NCBI RefSeq assembly: GCF_031085175.1
Contig: NZ_JAVHUY010000009.1
Coordinates: forward strand, 124,001-188,000
Length of the DNA stretch: 64,000 nt
Direction: 5' to 3'
From: Phytohabitans maris
GTDB lineage: Bacteria > Actinomycetota > Actinomycetes > Mycobacteriales > Micromonosporaceae
Position 1 is the first letter of the stretch, and every line of letters starts with the position of its first letter. This document shows, piece after piece, positions 1-7,708 of the stretch. The notes under the pieces were generated by a model. It worked only from the letters and a program-made list of their open reading frames with translations, was not told the DNA's origin and ran no database searches. A program made the position numbers and the translations under genes.

Positions 1-833
1 CAGCGGGCCAGCTCGTCGCCGGTCGGGCGCCACACCGACGGGTCAGCGGCGAGCGTGGCGAGCAGCTCCTCGACCAGCCCGATCCGCCCCGGCGTGCCGC
101 AGATCTCCGGGTGCAGCTGAAGGACGAAGAGCAGACCCTCGCGCCGGCAGCCCTCCAACTCCAGCAGCCAGTTCTCCAGCACCTCGCCGTACGGGGAGAT
201 CCTGGACTGGCCGGCCGGGATGGGCGGGTTGACGTTCCAGTAAAAGGCGATGCGGTCGTCCAGCGCGTGGTGCACCGGAAACTCCACGATGGACCGTCCG
301 GCGCCGGCTTCGAGCGTGAACGGCGTGTCGTCGCCGTACCAGCTCGACGACCAGGCGACCCCGAGCCGCGCCAGCTCGGCGGCGAGCGACGGCGGCCACT
401 CCCCGACCGGCAGGCGGAAGCCGCGCGCCGGCTCGCCCGTGACGGCCTGGAGCAGTTCGGCGGCGCGGGCGAGGCGCTCGGTCCGTTCCGCCGCCGGCAT
501 CCGGTCCAGCGGCTCGTACGCGTACCCGCGCAGGCCGACCGCGTGCCCGGAGCGGACGGCGTCCCGCACCACGCCGGGGTGCTCCTCGGCGGTCACGGCC
601 GGCGTGAACCAGGTGCTCGGCACGCCCGCGGCCGCGAGGGCGTCCAGCAGCCGCCCGGCGCCCCGGGTCGCGCCGTAGCGGAGCACGGAGAGCGTCTTCT
701 GCCGGCCGGCCATCCCCGGCTCGGCGAGCAGCAGCGCCTCGGCGTCGAAGTTGACCGTCACCAGCGCGGCGCAGCCGTACCCGTCCGGCCAGCGCGGCGT
801 CCCGTCCTCGTGCCGCACGGCTTCGCCGGTCAC
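1..833 (-). CDS. Polysaccharide deacetylase-fold protein, metal ligands degenerate (3' end cut by window)
   Basis: Last visible gene of the minus-strand operon; its C-terminus lies outside the window. It starts at a GTG that overlaps the stop of the preceding deacetylase gene (GTGA, 833-830). About 277 residues are visible and they align in plan with that neighbour: the N-terminal beta strand, a TWF..A strand, and the late LHPEICGTPGR segment matching the neighbour's IWHPKVSATPGR. The zinc triad of the NodB/PgdA fold looks lost. The H-x3-H positions (about residues 102 and 106) are Arg and Tyr in GHAVGLRGYAYEP, and the first motif is NFDAE instead of FDLDG. I infer a non-catalytic or differently acting paralogue that may pair with the intact neighbour. 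Identity of the fold is fairly sure; substrate unknown. Confidence 0.75.
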   Translation of the reverse strand, partial: MTGEAVRHEDGTPRWPDGYGCAALVTVNFDAEALLLAEPGMAGRQKTLSVLRYGATRGAGRLLDALAAAGVPSTWFTPAVTAEEHPGVVRDAVRSGHAVGLRGYAYEPLDRMPAAERTERLARAAELLQAVTGEPARGFRLPVGEWPPSLAAELARLGVAWSSSWYGDDTPFTLEAGAGRSIVEFPVHHALDDRIAFYWNVNPPIPAGQSRISPYGEVLENWLLELEGCRREGLLFVLQLHPEICGTPGRIGLVEELLATLAADPSVWRPTGDELAR

Positions 834-1678
834 GACGGGCCTCCCGGTGAAGGACGGGACCGCCACCACGCGGCGACGTCCCTGAGTCGGGCGAACCAGA
901 CGCCATCGGCGGCGGTCATGTGCTCCAGGAGCCGTTCCAGCACGATGACCCGGCCGGGCGTGGCGGAGACCTTCGGATGCCAGATCGTGGTGAGGCAGGA
1001 CCCGGCGCGGTGGTGCCCGTCGAACTCGCGCCGCCAGTTGTCCAATGTGGAGCGATAGCTGGCGATGCGGTCCTGGCCGCGCGGGAAGTCCGGGTCGCGG
1101 TGGTAGGCGAAGTAGGCGTAGTCGTCCAGGTCGACCCGGGCGGGGATCTCCACCAGGTCGGTCACCGTACCGTCGAGGACGTGCCGGTACGGCCGGTCGT
1201 CGTCCCGCATCGAGCTGGAGTAGCCGATGCCGTGTTCGAGGAGCAGTCGCGGCGTACCCGGGTGCCAGTCGCCGGAGGGCGTGCGGAAGCCGACGGCCGG
1301 TGCGCCGAGCTGCCGGCGAAACACCTCCTGCGAGCGGGTGAGCACCTCCCGCTGCCGGTCCGGCGTCAGGTCCCAGTAGCACTCGTGCTGGTCGCCGTGG
1401 TGCGCCGCCTCGTGGCCGCGGTCGACGATGCGCCGGCAGGCGTCCGGCCACATCTCGACCACCCGCGCCGGCACGAAGAACGTGGCCGGTACCGAGAACC
1501 GGTCGAGCAGATCCAGCACGCGCGGCAGCGCCCGGTACGCGTCGTACCCGCCGAGCGCGAAGTGCCGGGGTGAGCGCCAGATGCTGCCGTCCAGCATCGC
1601 GGCGCCGGTCGGGCCGTCGAGGTCGAACGCGAGGGCGACGCAGGAGGTGGCGCCCTCCGGCCAGATCGCGGCGGTCAT
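830..1678 (-). CDS. Polysaccharide deacetylase family protein (PgdA/PuuE-like hydrolase)
   Basis: A 282-residue cytoplasmic protein with no signal peptide, so it probably does not act on cell-wall polysaccharide; the family also contains allantoinase and cyclic-imide-type amidohydrolases. Metal ligands are visible: FDLDG at about residues 18-22 (Asp) and GHEAAHHGDQHE, giving H94 and H98 as the H-x3-H pair; GFRTPSGDWHPG follows as the next conserved motif. The start ATG overlaps the lyase stop (ATGA, 1678-1675) and its own stop overlaps the next gene, so it is translationally coupled on both sides. The neighbouring lyase and LLM oxidoreductase suggest hydrolysis of a small amide or imide in a catabolic route. 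The substrate is not shown by the sequence. Confidence 0.85.
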   Translation of the reverse strand: MTAAIWPEGATSCVALAFDLDGPTGAAMLDGSIWRSPRHFALGGYDAYRALPRVLDLLDRFSVPATFFVPARVVEMWPDACRRIVDRGHEAAHHGDQHECYWDLTPDRQREVLTRSQEVFRRQLGAPAVGFRTPSGDWHPGTPRLLLEHGIGYSSSMRDDDRPYRHVLDGTVTDLVEIPARVDLDDYAYFAYHRDPDFPRGQDRIASYRSTLDNWRREFDGHHRAGSCLTTIWHPKVSATPGRVIVLERLLEHMTAADGVWFARLRDVAAWWRSRPSPGGPS

Positions 1679-3099
1679 GCGCGCGGTCCCGGGTATCCCG
1701 TGGCCCAGTCACGAGCGGCGGCGACGTCGGCGGCGAGCGCGTCGAGCTGCTCGGCGACGCGCTCCGGTGCGGTGGCCCCGGCGGCCGTACGCCGGCTCAC
1801 CGCCGCCTCGATGCTCAGTACGTCGCGCACCTGCGCGCCGAGGCGGGCGTCGACGCTCCGCAACGCCGCGGCGTCGAGGTCGGGCAGGTCGCAGCCGCGT
1901 TCCTCGCAGAGCCGCACGAGCCGGCCGGTGATCTCGTGGGCCTCGCTGAACGGGACGCCGCGCAGCGCCAGCCAGTCGGCCACCTCGGTGGCGAGGGCGA
2001 ACCGGGCGGCCGCGTCGCGGCGCATCCGCTCGGCGTCGAACTCCAGGGTGCGGATCATGCCGGCCATCGCGGGCAGGGTCAGCAGCAACGTCTCCACGCT
2101 GTCCATCGCGGCCCGCTTGTCTTCGGCCAGGTCCCGGTTGTACGCCAGCGGCAGCCCCTTGAGCACGCCGAGCAGCCCGGTCAGGTTGCCGAGCAGGCGG
2201 CCGGCCTTGCCACGGGTCAGCTCCGCGATGTCCGGGTTCTTCTTCTGCGGCATGATCGAGCTGCCGGTCGCGTACGCGTCGTGCAGCCGCGCCCACCGGA
2301 ACTGGTCGGAGACCCAGAGGCAGACCTCCTCGGCCAGCCCGGACAGGTGCAGGCCGGCCATCGAGGCGGCGAAGAGGAACTCGGCCACGTGGTCGCGGGC
2401 GGAGACGGCGTCGACGGAGTTGGCGCAGACGCCGTCGTAGCCGAGCCGGCGCGCCGCCTCCTCCGGGTGCGGCACGATCGGCGAACCGGCCAGCGCGGCG
2501 GCCCCGAGCGGCGAACGCGCGGTGCGCGCGTCCCAGTCGCGGATGCGGTCGGCGTCGCGCCAGGCCCGCTGGGCGTGCGCCAGCAGCAGGTGCCCGAACG
2601 CGACCGGCTGGGCCGGCTGCAGGTGGGTGAAGCCTGGCGCCAGCGTGCGCGCGTGCCGGCGCGCCTGCTCCAGCAAGGCGTCGACCACGTCGAGCAGGCC
2701 ACTGTGGACGGTACGGGCCCGGTCGCGCAGGTACAGCCGGAGGTTGTTGGCGGCCTGGTCGTTGCGGGACCGGCCGGCCCGGATCTTGCCGGCCAGCGGA
2801 CCGAGCCGCTCGGCGAGCACCCGCTCGACGAAACCGTGGACGTCTTCGTCGCCCGGGGCGGGGGTGAGCGCTCCGGCGCGGTACTCGCCGGCGATCGCGG
2901 CCAGCGCGGCGTCGACCCGCGCGGCCTCCTCGGCGGTGACCACGCCGACCCGGCTCAGGCCGGCGACGTGCGCCCGGGAGCCGGCCACGTCGTACGGGAG
3001 CAGGTCGAAGTAGGCCGGCTCGGAGCGGGACAGGGCCGCCATCTCCGGCGCCGGCGGGACGGCGAAGCGCCCGCCCCAGAGGCGCCCGTCAGCGGACAT
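1675..3099 (-). CDS. Argininosuccinate lyase-like fumarate-releasing lyase
   Basis: A 474-residue member of the aspartase/fumarase superfamily, ArgH branch. The signature GSSIMPQKKNPD (mobile loop carrying the catalytic Ser) and the THLQPAQP motif with the catalytic His are intact, as is the RSRNDQ block near the N-terminus. ArgH splits argininosuccinate into arginine and fumarate; relatives such as EDDS lyase split other N-succinyl amino acids. No argG or other arginine gene is nearby. The gene sits between an LLM oxidoreductase (11-bp overlap) and deacetylase-fold proteins (4-bp overlap), so I infer a catabolic paralogue acting on an N-succinyl or aspartyl adduct. True ArgH activity cannot be excluded. 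Confidence 0.85.
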   Translation of the reverse strand: MSADGRLWGGRFAVPPAPEMAALSRSEPAYFDLLPYDVAGSRAHVAGLSRVGVVTAEEAARVDAALAAIAGEYRAGALTPAPGDEDVHGFVERVLAERLGPLAGKIRAGRSRNDQAANNLRLYLRDRARTVHSGLLDVVDALLEQARRHARTLAPGFTHLQPAQPVAFGHLLLAHAQRAWRDADRIRDWDARTARSPLGAAALAGSPIVPHPEEAARRLGYDGVCANSVDAVSARDHVAEFLFAASMAGLHLSGLAEEVCLWVSDQFRWARLHDAYATGSSIMPQKKNPDIAELTRGKAGRLLGNLTGLLGVLKGLPLAYNRDLAEDKRAAMDSVETLLLTLPAMAGMIRTLEFDAERMRRDAAARFALATEVADWLALRGVPFSEAHEITGRLVRLCEERGCDLPDLDAAALRSVDARLGAQVRDVLSIEAAVSRRTAAGATAPERVAEQLDALAADVAAARDWATGYPGPRA

Positions 3100-4135
3100 C
3101 GCGCGCCTCCCCGGCCGGCCCGGTCAGCTCCTCCACCGCGCCCAGCAGCCGGTCGACCTGCCTGGCCGTGGCGGCGCGCACCAGTGGCAGGTCGACGCCG
3201 GCCGCGCGGTACCTCTCCAGCCGGCGGCGCACCTCGGGCACCGGTCCGGCGGCGGTGAGCGCCTCCACGTACCCGTCGGGGATGGCGGCGAGGAGCGCGT
3301 CGAGCCCCTTCTCTGCGTAGATCGAGGAGAGCTCGGCCGGGGCGTCCGGGCTGATGTTGGGCTCGCCGACGAGCACCTTGCCGCGGGCCGTGGACGGGTA
3401 CTTGAACTTGGACGCCACCTCCCAGCGCACCGCCTCCAGCGCGGCGGCCTTGGTCTCCTCGATCGAGGTGTTGACGAGCTGGGCCACGGTGAAGCCCGCC
3501 CAGTCGAGGCCGGCGGCCCGCCGCGCCTGCCGGGCGATGGCGAGCGCGTTCGCGCTGTACTCGGGGGAGGTGCCGGCGTCGAGCAGGACGCCGTCGGCGA
3601 TCTCGCCGGCGATCCGCAGGCCGAGCGGGCTGGCCGCGGCGATCCAGATCGGGATGTCGGCGCGGGCGGGTGTCCAGTTGAGACCGACCCCGTCCAGGCT
3701 GACGTACCGGCCGCGGAACGTGACCTGCGCGCCGGTGAGCAGCCGCCGGACGCACTCCACGTACTCCCGTAGCACCACTCCGGGCGCCTGCGGCGGCAGG
3801 CCGTTGCGGGCGGCGTGCTTGTCGGTGCAGGCGCCGACGACGAGCACGAACCGCCCGCCGGAGAGCTCGTCGAGGCTCGCCGCGGTCTGCGCCATCACCA
3901 GCGGGCTGCGCAGCCGCACCACCTGCGTCGTGCCGAGCGCGATCCGGCTGGTCGCGGTCGCGAACGCGGCGACCGCGGAGACCGAGTCGCGGTTGGTGTA
4001 GAACGTCTCCGAGAAGAACCCGGTGTCGAAGCCGCGCGCCTCGGCCCGCGCCATCAGCGCCGCCATGTCGCCCACCGAGGCGGACGGGTCGTAGCCGACC
4101 GCGAAGCCGAGCCGCGGCCGGGAGGTGGTGGTCAT
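3089..4135 (-). CDS. LLM class flavin/F420-dependent oxidoreductase
   Basis: A 348-residue single-domain luciferase-like TIM barrel. It begins LGFAVGYDPSASVGDMAALM and contains the typical SRIALGTTQVVRLRSPLVMAQT strand-helix and the LDELSGGRFVLVVGACT segment that lines the cofactor site. Sequence style resembles F420-dependent reductases (methylene-H4MPT reductase type) more than two-component monooxygenases; I cannot settle the cofactor. Start ATG at 4135 is chosen because it overlaps the stop of the XRE gene (ATGA), rather than a longer reading from 4183. It overlaps the lyase gene by 11 bp. Its product probably acts in the same small-molecule pathway as the lyase and deacetylase-fold proteins. 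Confidence 0.85.
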   Translation of the reverse strand: MTTTSRPRLGFAVGYDPSASVGDMAALMARAEARGFDTGFFSETFYTNRDSVSAVAAFATATSRIALGTTQVVRLRSPLVMAQTAASLDELSGGRFVLVVGACTDKHAARNGLPPQAPGVVLREYVECVRRLLTGAQVTFRGRYVSLDGVGLNWTPARADIPIWIAAASPLGLRIAGEIADGVLLDAGTSPEYSANALAIARQARRAAGLDWAGFTVAQLVNTSIEETKAAALEAVRWEVASKFKYPSTARGKVLVGEPNISPDAPAELSSIYAEKGLDALLAAIPDGYVEALTAAGPVPEVRRRLERYRAAGVDLPLVRAATARQVDRLLGAVEELTGPAGEARDVR

Positions 4136-4743
4136 CGGGAAACGCTCCGTTCGTCGCGGGGCAGGGCCGGGGTCATCACCCACAGCACGGTGGCGGGCTC
4201 CGGACCCGGGTTGTGAAAGGCGTGCGGCACGCTGACGAAGGTGAGCGCGTCGCCCTGGGCGAGCTCGTGCACCTCGCCCTCCAGCGAGACGGTGAGCCGG
4301 CCCTTGATGACGTGGACGAACTCGACCTCGACCGGGAAGGTGTAGTACTCCGCGCCGGACCCGCCGCCGGGCTCGATCTCGCTGAGCAGCACCTGGATCC
4401 GGTGCTCGTCGCCCGGCGTGAGCTGGTACTCGGTGAGCCCTTCGCCGCCGAGCGCGACCCGCGTCAGCCCGCCGGCCCGCACCAGCCGCCCCTCCGGCCC
4501 GTTCATGATCTCGGCGAGCTGAACGTCGAGCGCCGAGCAGATCCGCAGCAGTGCGCTCACCGACACCGAGGCCCGGCCCCGCTCCAGCTTGGACAGGAAG
4601 CTCTTGGTCAGCCCGCTCCGCCCCGCCAGCGACTCCAGCGTCTCGCGGCGGCGCAGCCGCACGGCCCGCAGCCGGGCACCCAACGCGGCGACCGCGGCGT
4701 CCGGGACGCCGTCTGCCTCATCCGGTGAACGTTTGATCGACAC
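4132..4743 (-). CDS. XRE-family regulator with C-terminal cupin
   Basis: About 203 residues. An N-terminal helix-turn-helix (RLRRRETLESLAGRSGLTKS, then a helix ending in SKLERGRASVS) is followed by a cupin_2 barrel with VEFVHVIKGRLTVSLEGE and the AFHNPGPEPATVLWV strand. This architecture is typical of regulators that bind a small ligand in the cupin and control an adjacent catabolic operon. I chose GTG at 4743 because an AGGGAAG ribosome site lies just upstream; a longer GTG start at 4782 has none. It is the first gene of a five-gene overlapping operon, so it is probably autoregulated with it. The 125 bp between it and gabT (4744-4868) must hold the operon promoter; I see no convincing operator there. 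Confidence 0.87.
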   Translation of the reverse strand: MSIKRSPDEADGVPDAAVAALGARLRAVRLRRRETLESLAGRSGLTKSFLSKLERGRASVSVSALLRICSALDVQLAEIMNGPEGRLVRAGGLTRVALGGEGLTEYQLTPGDEHRIQVLLSEIEPGGGSGAEYYTFPVEVEFVHVIKGRLTVSLEGEVHELAQGDALTFVSVPHAFHNPGPEPATVLWVMTPALPRDERSVSR

Positions 4744-4868
4744 TCTTCCCTCACAGCGGCCGTCTACCTCCGTGACCTGCACTAGGACACAAGAGTTTCA
4801 TAGCACGACACAGTGTTTCGTGGAAGTGTCGAGGTGGGTCGGGCTGGTAAAACTTCCCGGCGGACGGG

Positions 4869-6191
4869 TCAGGCGGCGGCGAAGGCGCTGTCGAGGATGT
4901 CGAGCCCTTCGCGGAGCAGATCCTCGCCGATGACCAGCGGAGGCAGGAAGCGCAGCACGTTGCCGTACGTGCCGGCGGTGAGCGTGATCAGCCCCTGGCG
5001 GTGGCAGGCGGCCGAGACCGCGGCGGCCAGGCCCGGCGCGGGGGTCTTGGTGTCCGGCTCGACCAGCTCCACCGCGAGCATCGCGCCGCGGCCGCGTACG
5101 TCACCGACCGCCGGGAACCGCCGCGCCAGCGCGGCCAGTCGCGGCTTCATCACCGCCTCGATACGGCGGGCCGCGCCGCACAGGTCCTCGGCCCGCATCG
5201 TCTCGATCGCGGCCAGCGCCGCCGCGCAAGCGACCGGGTTGCCACCGTACGTGCCACCCAACCCACCCGGGTGCACCGCGTCCATCACCTCCGCCCGCCC
5301 GGTGACAGCGGCCAACGGCAGCCCACCGGCGATCCCCTTCGCGGTCACGACCAGGTCCGGCACCACCGCCTCGTGCACGCAGGCGAACCAGTCCCCGGTC
5401 CGGCAGAACCCGGTCTGCACCTCGTCCGCGACCAGGACGATCCCGTGCTCGCGGCACCACTGGGCGACCTGGGCGAGAAACCCCGGCGCCGGTACCACGA
5501 AGCCGCCCTCACCCTGGATCGGCTCGACGATCACCGCGGCGGTGTTCTCCTCCCCCACCTGTGCGTGCACCTGCGCGGTGAAGGCGGCGAACGCCTCCTC
5601 GGCACACCGCTGCGGCCCGGTCGGCCACCGGTACGGATAGGCCATCGGCGCCCGGTAGACCTCGCCGGCGAACGGCCCGAACCGATGCTTGTACGGCATG
5701 TTCTTCGCCGTCAACGCCATCGTGAGGTTGGTACGACCATGGAAGGCGTGGTCGAAGGCGACCACCGCGCTCCTCCCGGTGTGATACCGGGCGATCTTGA
5801 TCGCGTTCTCCACCGCCTCGGCGCCGGAGTTGAACAGCGCCGACCGCTTCTCGTGATCGCCGGGCACCACCTCGTTGAGGCGCTCGCAGACCGCCACATA
5901 CCCCTCGTACGGCGTCACCATGAAACACGTGTGGGTGAACGCGCCGACCTGCTCGCGGACCGCGTCAACCACGCGCGGGGCGGCGTTGCCCACCCCGGTC
6001 ACCCCGATGCCGGAGCCGAAGTCGATCAGTTGGTTTCCATCGACGTCCAGGACGATGCCGCCGGCGGCCCGCTCCACGTACACGGGCAGGGTGACGCCGA
6101 TGCCGCCGGCCACCGCGGCCCGCTCGCGGGCGTGCAGCCGGATCGAGCGCGGACCCGGAATCGCGGTCTTCAGAATGCGTGCTTGCTCCAT
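4869..6191 (-). CDS. gabT: 4-aminobutyrate aminotransferase-like class III aminotransferase
   Basis: A 440-residue PLP enzyme, the usual GabT length. Visible landmarks are ALFNSGAEAVENAIKIAR (PLP phosphate and pyridine contacts), VVIVEPIQGEGG, the cofactor Asp in VADEVQTGFCRTG, and the Schiff-base lysine in TAKGIAGGLPLAAVTGR. GabT transfers the amino group of GABA to 2-oxoglutarate, giving succinic semialdehyde; related enzymes use other omega-amino acids. The ATG at 6191 (MEQARILKTAIPGPRS) fits family N-termini, although no clear ribosome site precedes it. It is divergent from a LysR gene with an 85-bp gap, which suggests control by that regulator. No gabD lies next to it, so the exact substrate is inferred. 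Confidence 0.88.
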   Translation of the reverse strand: MEQARILKTAIPGPRSIRLHARERAAVAGGIGVTLPVYVERAAGGIVLDVDGNQLIDFGSGIGVTGVGNAAPRVVDAVREQVGAFTHTCFMVTPYEGYVAVCERLNEVVPGDHEKRSALFNSGAEAVENAIKIARYHTGRSAVVAFDHAFHGRTNLTMALTAKNMPYKHRFGPFAGEVYRAPMAYPYRWPTGPQRCAEEAFAAFTAQVHAQVGEENTAAVIVEPIQGEGGFVVPAPGFLAQVAQWCREHGIVLVADEVQTGFCRTGDWFACVHEAVVPDLVVTAKGIAGGLPLAAVTGRAEVMDAVHPGGLGGTYGGNPVACAAALAAIETMRAEDLCGAARRIEAVMKPRLAALARRFPAVGDVRGRGAMLAVELVEPDTKTPAPGLAAAVSAACHRQGLITLTAGTYGNVLRFLPPLVIGEDLLREGLDILDSAFAAA

Positions 6192-6275
6192 CTGGCCATG
6201 ATCAGAACGCCCGCGCCATACTGTCCAAGTCCCGATCACTATCGTTTCCATGCCTGAGCGGTATGGAGGGGTGGC
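6192..6275. promoter_or_regulatory. gabT/LysR divergent promoter region
   Basis: Only 84 bp separate the two divergent starts, so both promoters and any LysR box lie here. The segment is locally AT-richer than its surroundings (CCATACTGTCC, CACTATCGTTTCC). TATCGT and TACTGT are plausible -10 hexamers for plus-strand transcription. GGAGGGG just before 6276 is the ribosome site of the LysR gene. I cannot pick out a definite T-N11-A regulator box. Confidence 0.5.
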
Positions 6276-7157
6276 ATGGAACTCCGCACACTGCGCTATT
6301 TCGTCGCCATCGCCGACCACGGCGGTGTCACGCCCGCCTCGGCGGCGGTCCGGGTCGCCCAGCCGGCGCTCTCCCGCCAGCTCCGCGGGCTCGAACGCGA
6401 GCTCGGCACCGCCCTCTTCGAGCGCGGCCGCGGCCGGCTCACCCTTACCGCCGCCGGCGCGGCGCTGCTCCCGCTGGCCAGAGACCTGCTGTACCGGGCG
6501 GAGGGCCTGCGCGCCGAGGCACACGGGCTGGCCAGCGGCCGCCTGCGGCACCTGCGGATCGCGGCCCCGCCGACCACGATCACCGACGTCGTCGCGCCGT
6601 TCATCGCCGAGTCCCGGCCCGACGACCCGATGCCCTCGGTCGCCGCCGCGTCCCCGCCGGAGCTCCACCACCTGCTCGACCGCCGGGCGGCCGACCTCGT
6701 CCTCTCCCCCACCGCGCCGCCGCCGCACCTCGACAGCCGGCGCATCGCGGACTTCCCGATCTGGCTCTACGTACGCCCGCCGGAGCCGGAGATCCCCGGC
6801 GACGTGGTCGAGATCGCCGCCCTCGACCCGGCCCGCCTCCTCGTGCTGCCCCGGCACTTCGCCCAGCGGCAGCTGCTGGAGCGGGCCGCCGCCCGCGCCG
6901 GCCTCGCCCTGGACGCGGTCCGCGAGGTCACCTCGCCCGAGATCGCGCAGGCACTGGCCGCCGCCGGCGGCGGGCACGCCGTGGTCTCCGACGAAAGCCG
7001 GTTCGGCCTGCGCGGCGTCCGCATCGACACCGGCGGCGGCATCCTCACCATGCCCGTGTACGCCGCCTGGCACCCGCGGCATGTCGCCGCCCGGCAGCTC
7101 GCCGGCACCGCCGAGCGGCTCACCGAGTTCTGCGCGTCCCACTTCGCCCAGGCGTGA
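6276..7157 (+). CDS. LysR-family transcriptional regulator
   Basis: A 293-residue protein. The N-terminal winged helix-turn-helix is textbook LysR: MELRTLRYFVAIADHGGV, then AQPALSRQLRGLERELGTAL and FERGRGRLTLTAAG at about residues 1-65. The rest is a periplasmic-binding-like effector domain. It is read away from gabT with a shared short intergenic region, the usual LysR arrangement, so gabT is the likely target and an amino acid or its derivative the likely effector. The ribosome site GGAGGGG and ATG are well placed. The effector domain ends at 7157 with no sign of truncation. Confidence 0.9.
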   Translation: MELRTLRYFVAIADHGGVTPASAAVRVAQPALSRQLRGLERELGTALFERGRGRLTLTAAGAALLPLARDLLYRAEGLRAEAHGLASGRLRHLRIAAPPTTITDVVAPFIAESRPDDPMPSVAAASPPELHHLLDRRAADLVLSPTAPPPHLDSRRIADFPIWLYVRPPEPEIPGDVVEIAALDPARLLVLPRHFAQRQLLERAAARAGLALDAVREVTSPEIAQALAAAGGGHAVVSDESRFGLRGVRIDTGGGILTMPVYAAWHPRHVAARQLAGTAERLTEFCASHFAQA

Positions 7158-7223
7158 GCCGCACCGGCCCGGAGCGTCCGGAACGCCGCACCCCCACCGG
7201 GAAGGGAGCCCGGGGCGCGCTGG

Positions 7224-7620
7224 CTAGTAGCGCCAGGTCCAGGAGTAGTGCAGCTCGTAGACGCCGTTGTGACCCTCGAAACGGTGCACGCCGGACCGCG
7301 CGCTCTCGTCGAGGCTGTTCAGCGTGTACGGCAGGTGCGCCGACACGAGGAATACGTCGTCCCCGAACGAGTTGACGATGAAGGTGATCAGCTCGTTCGC
7401 GTACCAGCCGCTGAGCGAGCCAAGGATCTGCGCGATGATGTCGTTCTTCACCTCCGGTTCGTAGACGTCGCGCGTCTCCTCGCGGATGCGCTCCAGCGAT
7501 CTCGTCGGAGCCCCACTCGCCCATCCCGGTGCCCGTCTCGTCGACGCAGACGACCCGGTTGACGGTGAACTTGATACCCGTCTTGGGGCCGCGCGGGGGG
7601 ATCGGGACCGGCCGGACCTC
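7224..7620 (-). pseudogene. Frameshifted remnant of an unrecognised (GSDEI-motif) protein
   Basis: Two protein-like segments lie in different frames. The upstream one (about 7620-7500) reads PVPIPPRGPKTGIKFTVN, then RVVCVDETGTGMGEWGSDEI. The downstream one (about 7497-7227) reads LERIREETRDVYEPEV and continues through KNDIIAQILGSLSGWYANEL to a normal end HYSWTWRY. The join is near 7494-7500. From memory, similar actinobacterial hypothetical proteins have more residues between the GSDEI motif and the C-terminal part, so a deletion as well as a frameshift is likely. No convincing start or ribosome site is visible; the 5' boundary is approximate. A sequencing error is the alternative. Function unknown. 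Confidence 0.6.
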
Positions 7621-7708
7621 TCGCTGGGATGTCGCGAGATCGGCTCGGGGGCCGCGCCGGTCTTGGCGATCGCCGAGGCTGCGGGACGAGGTTGCGTTGG
7701 GCGCCCCG

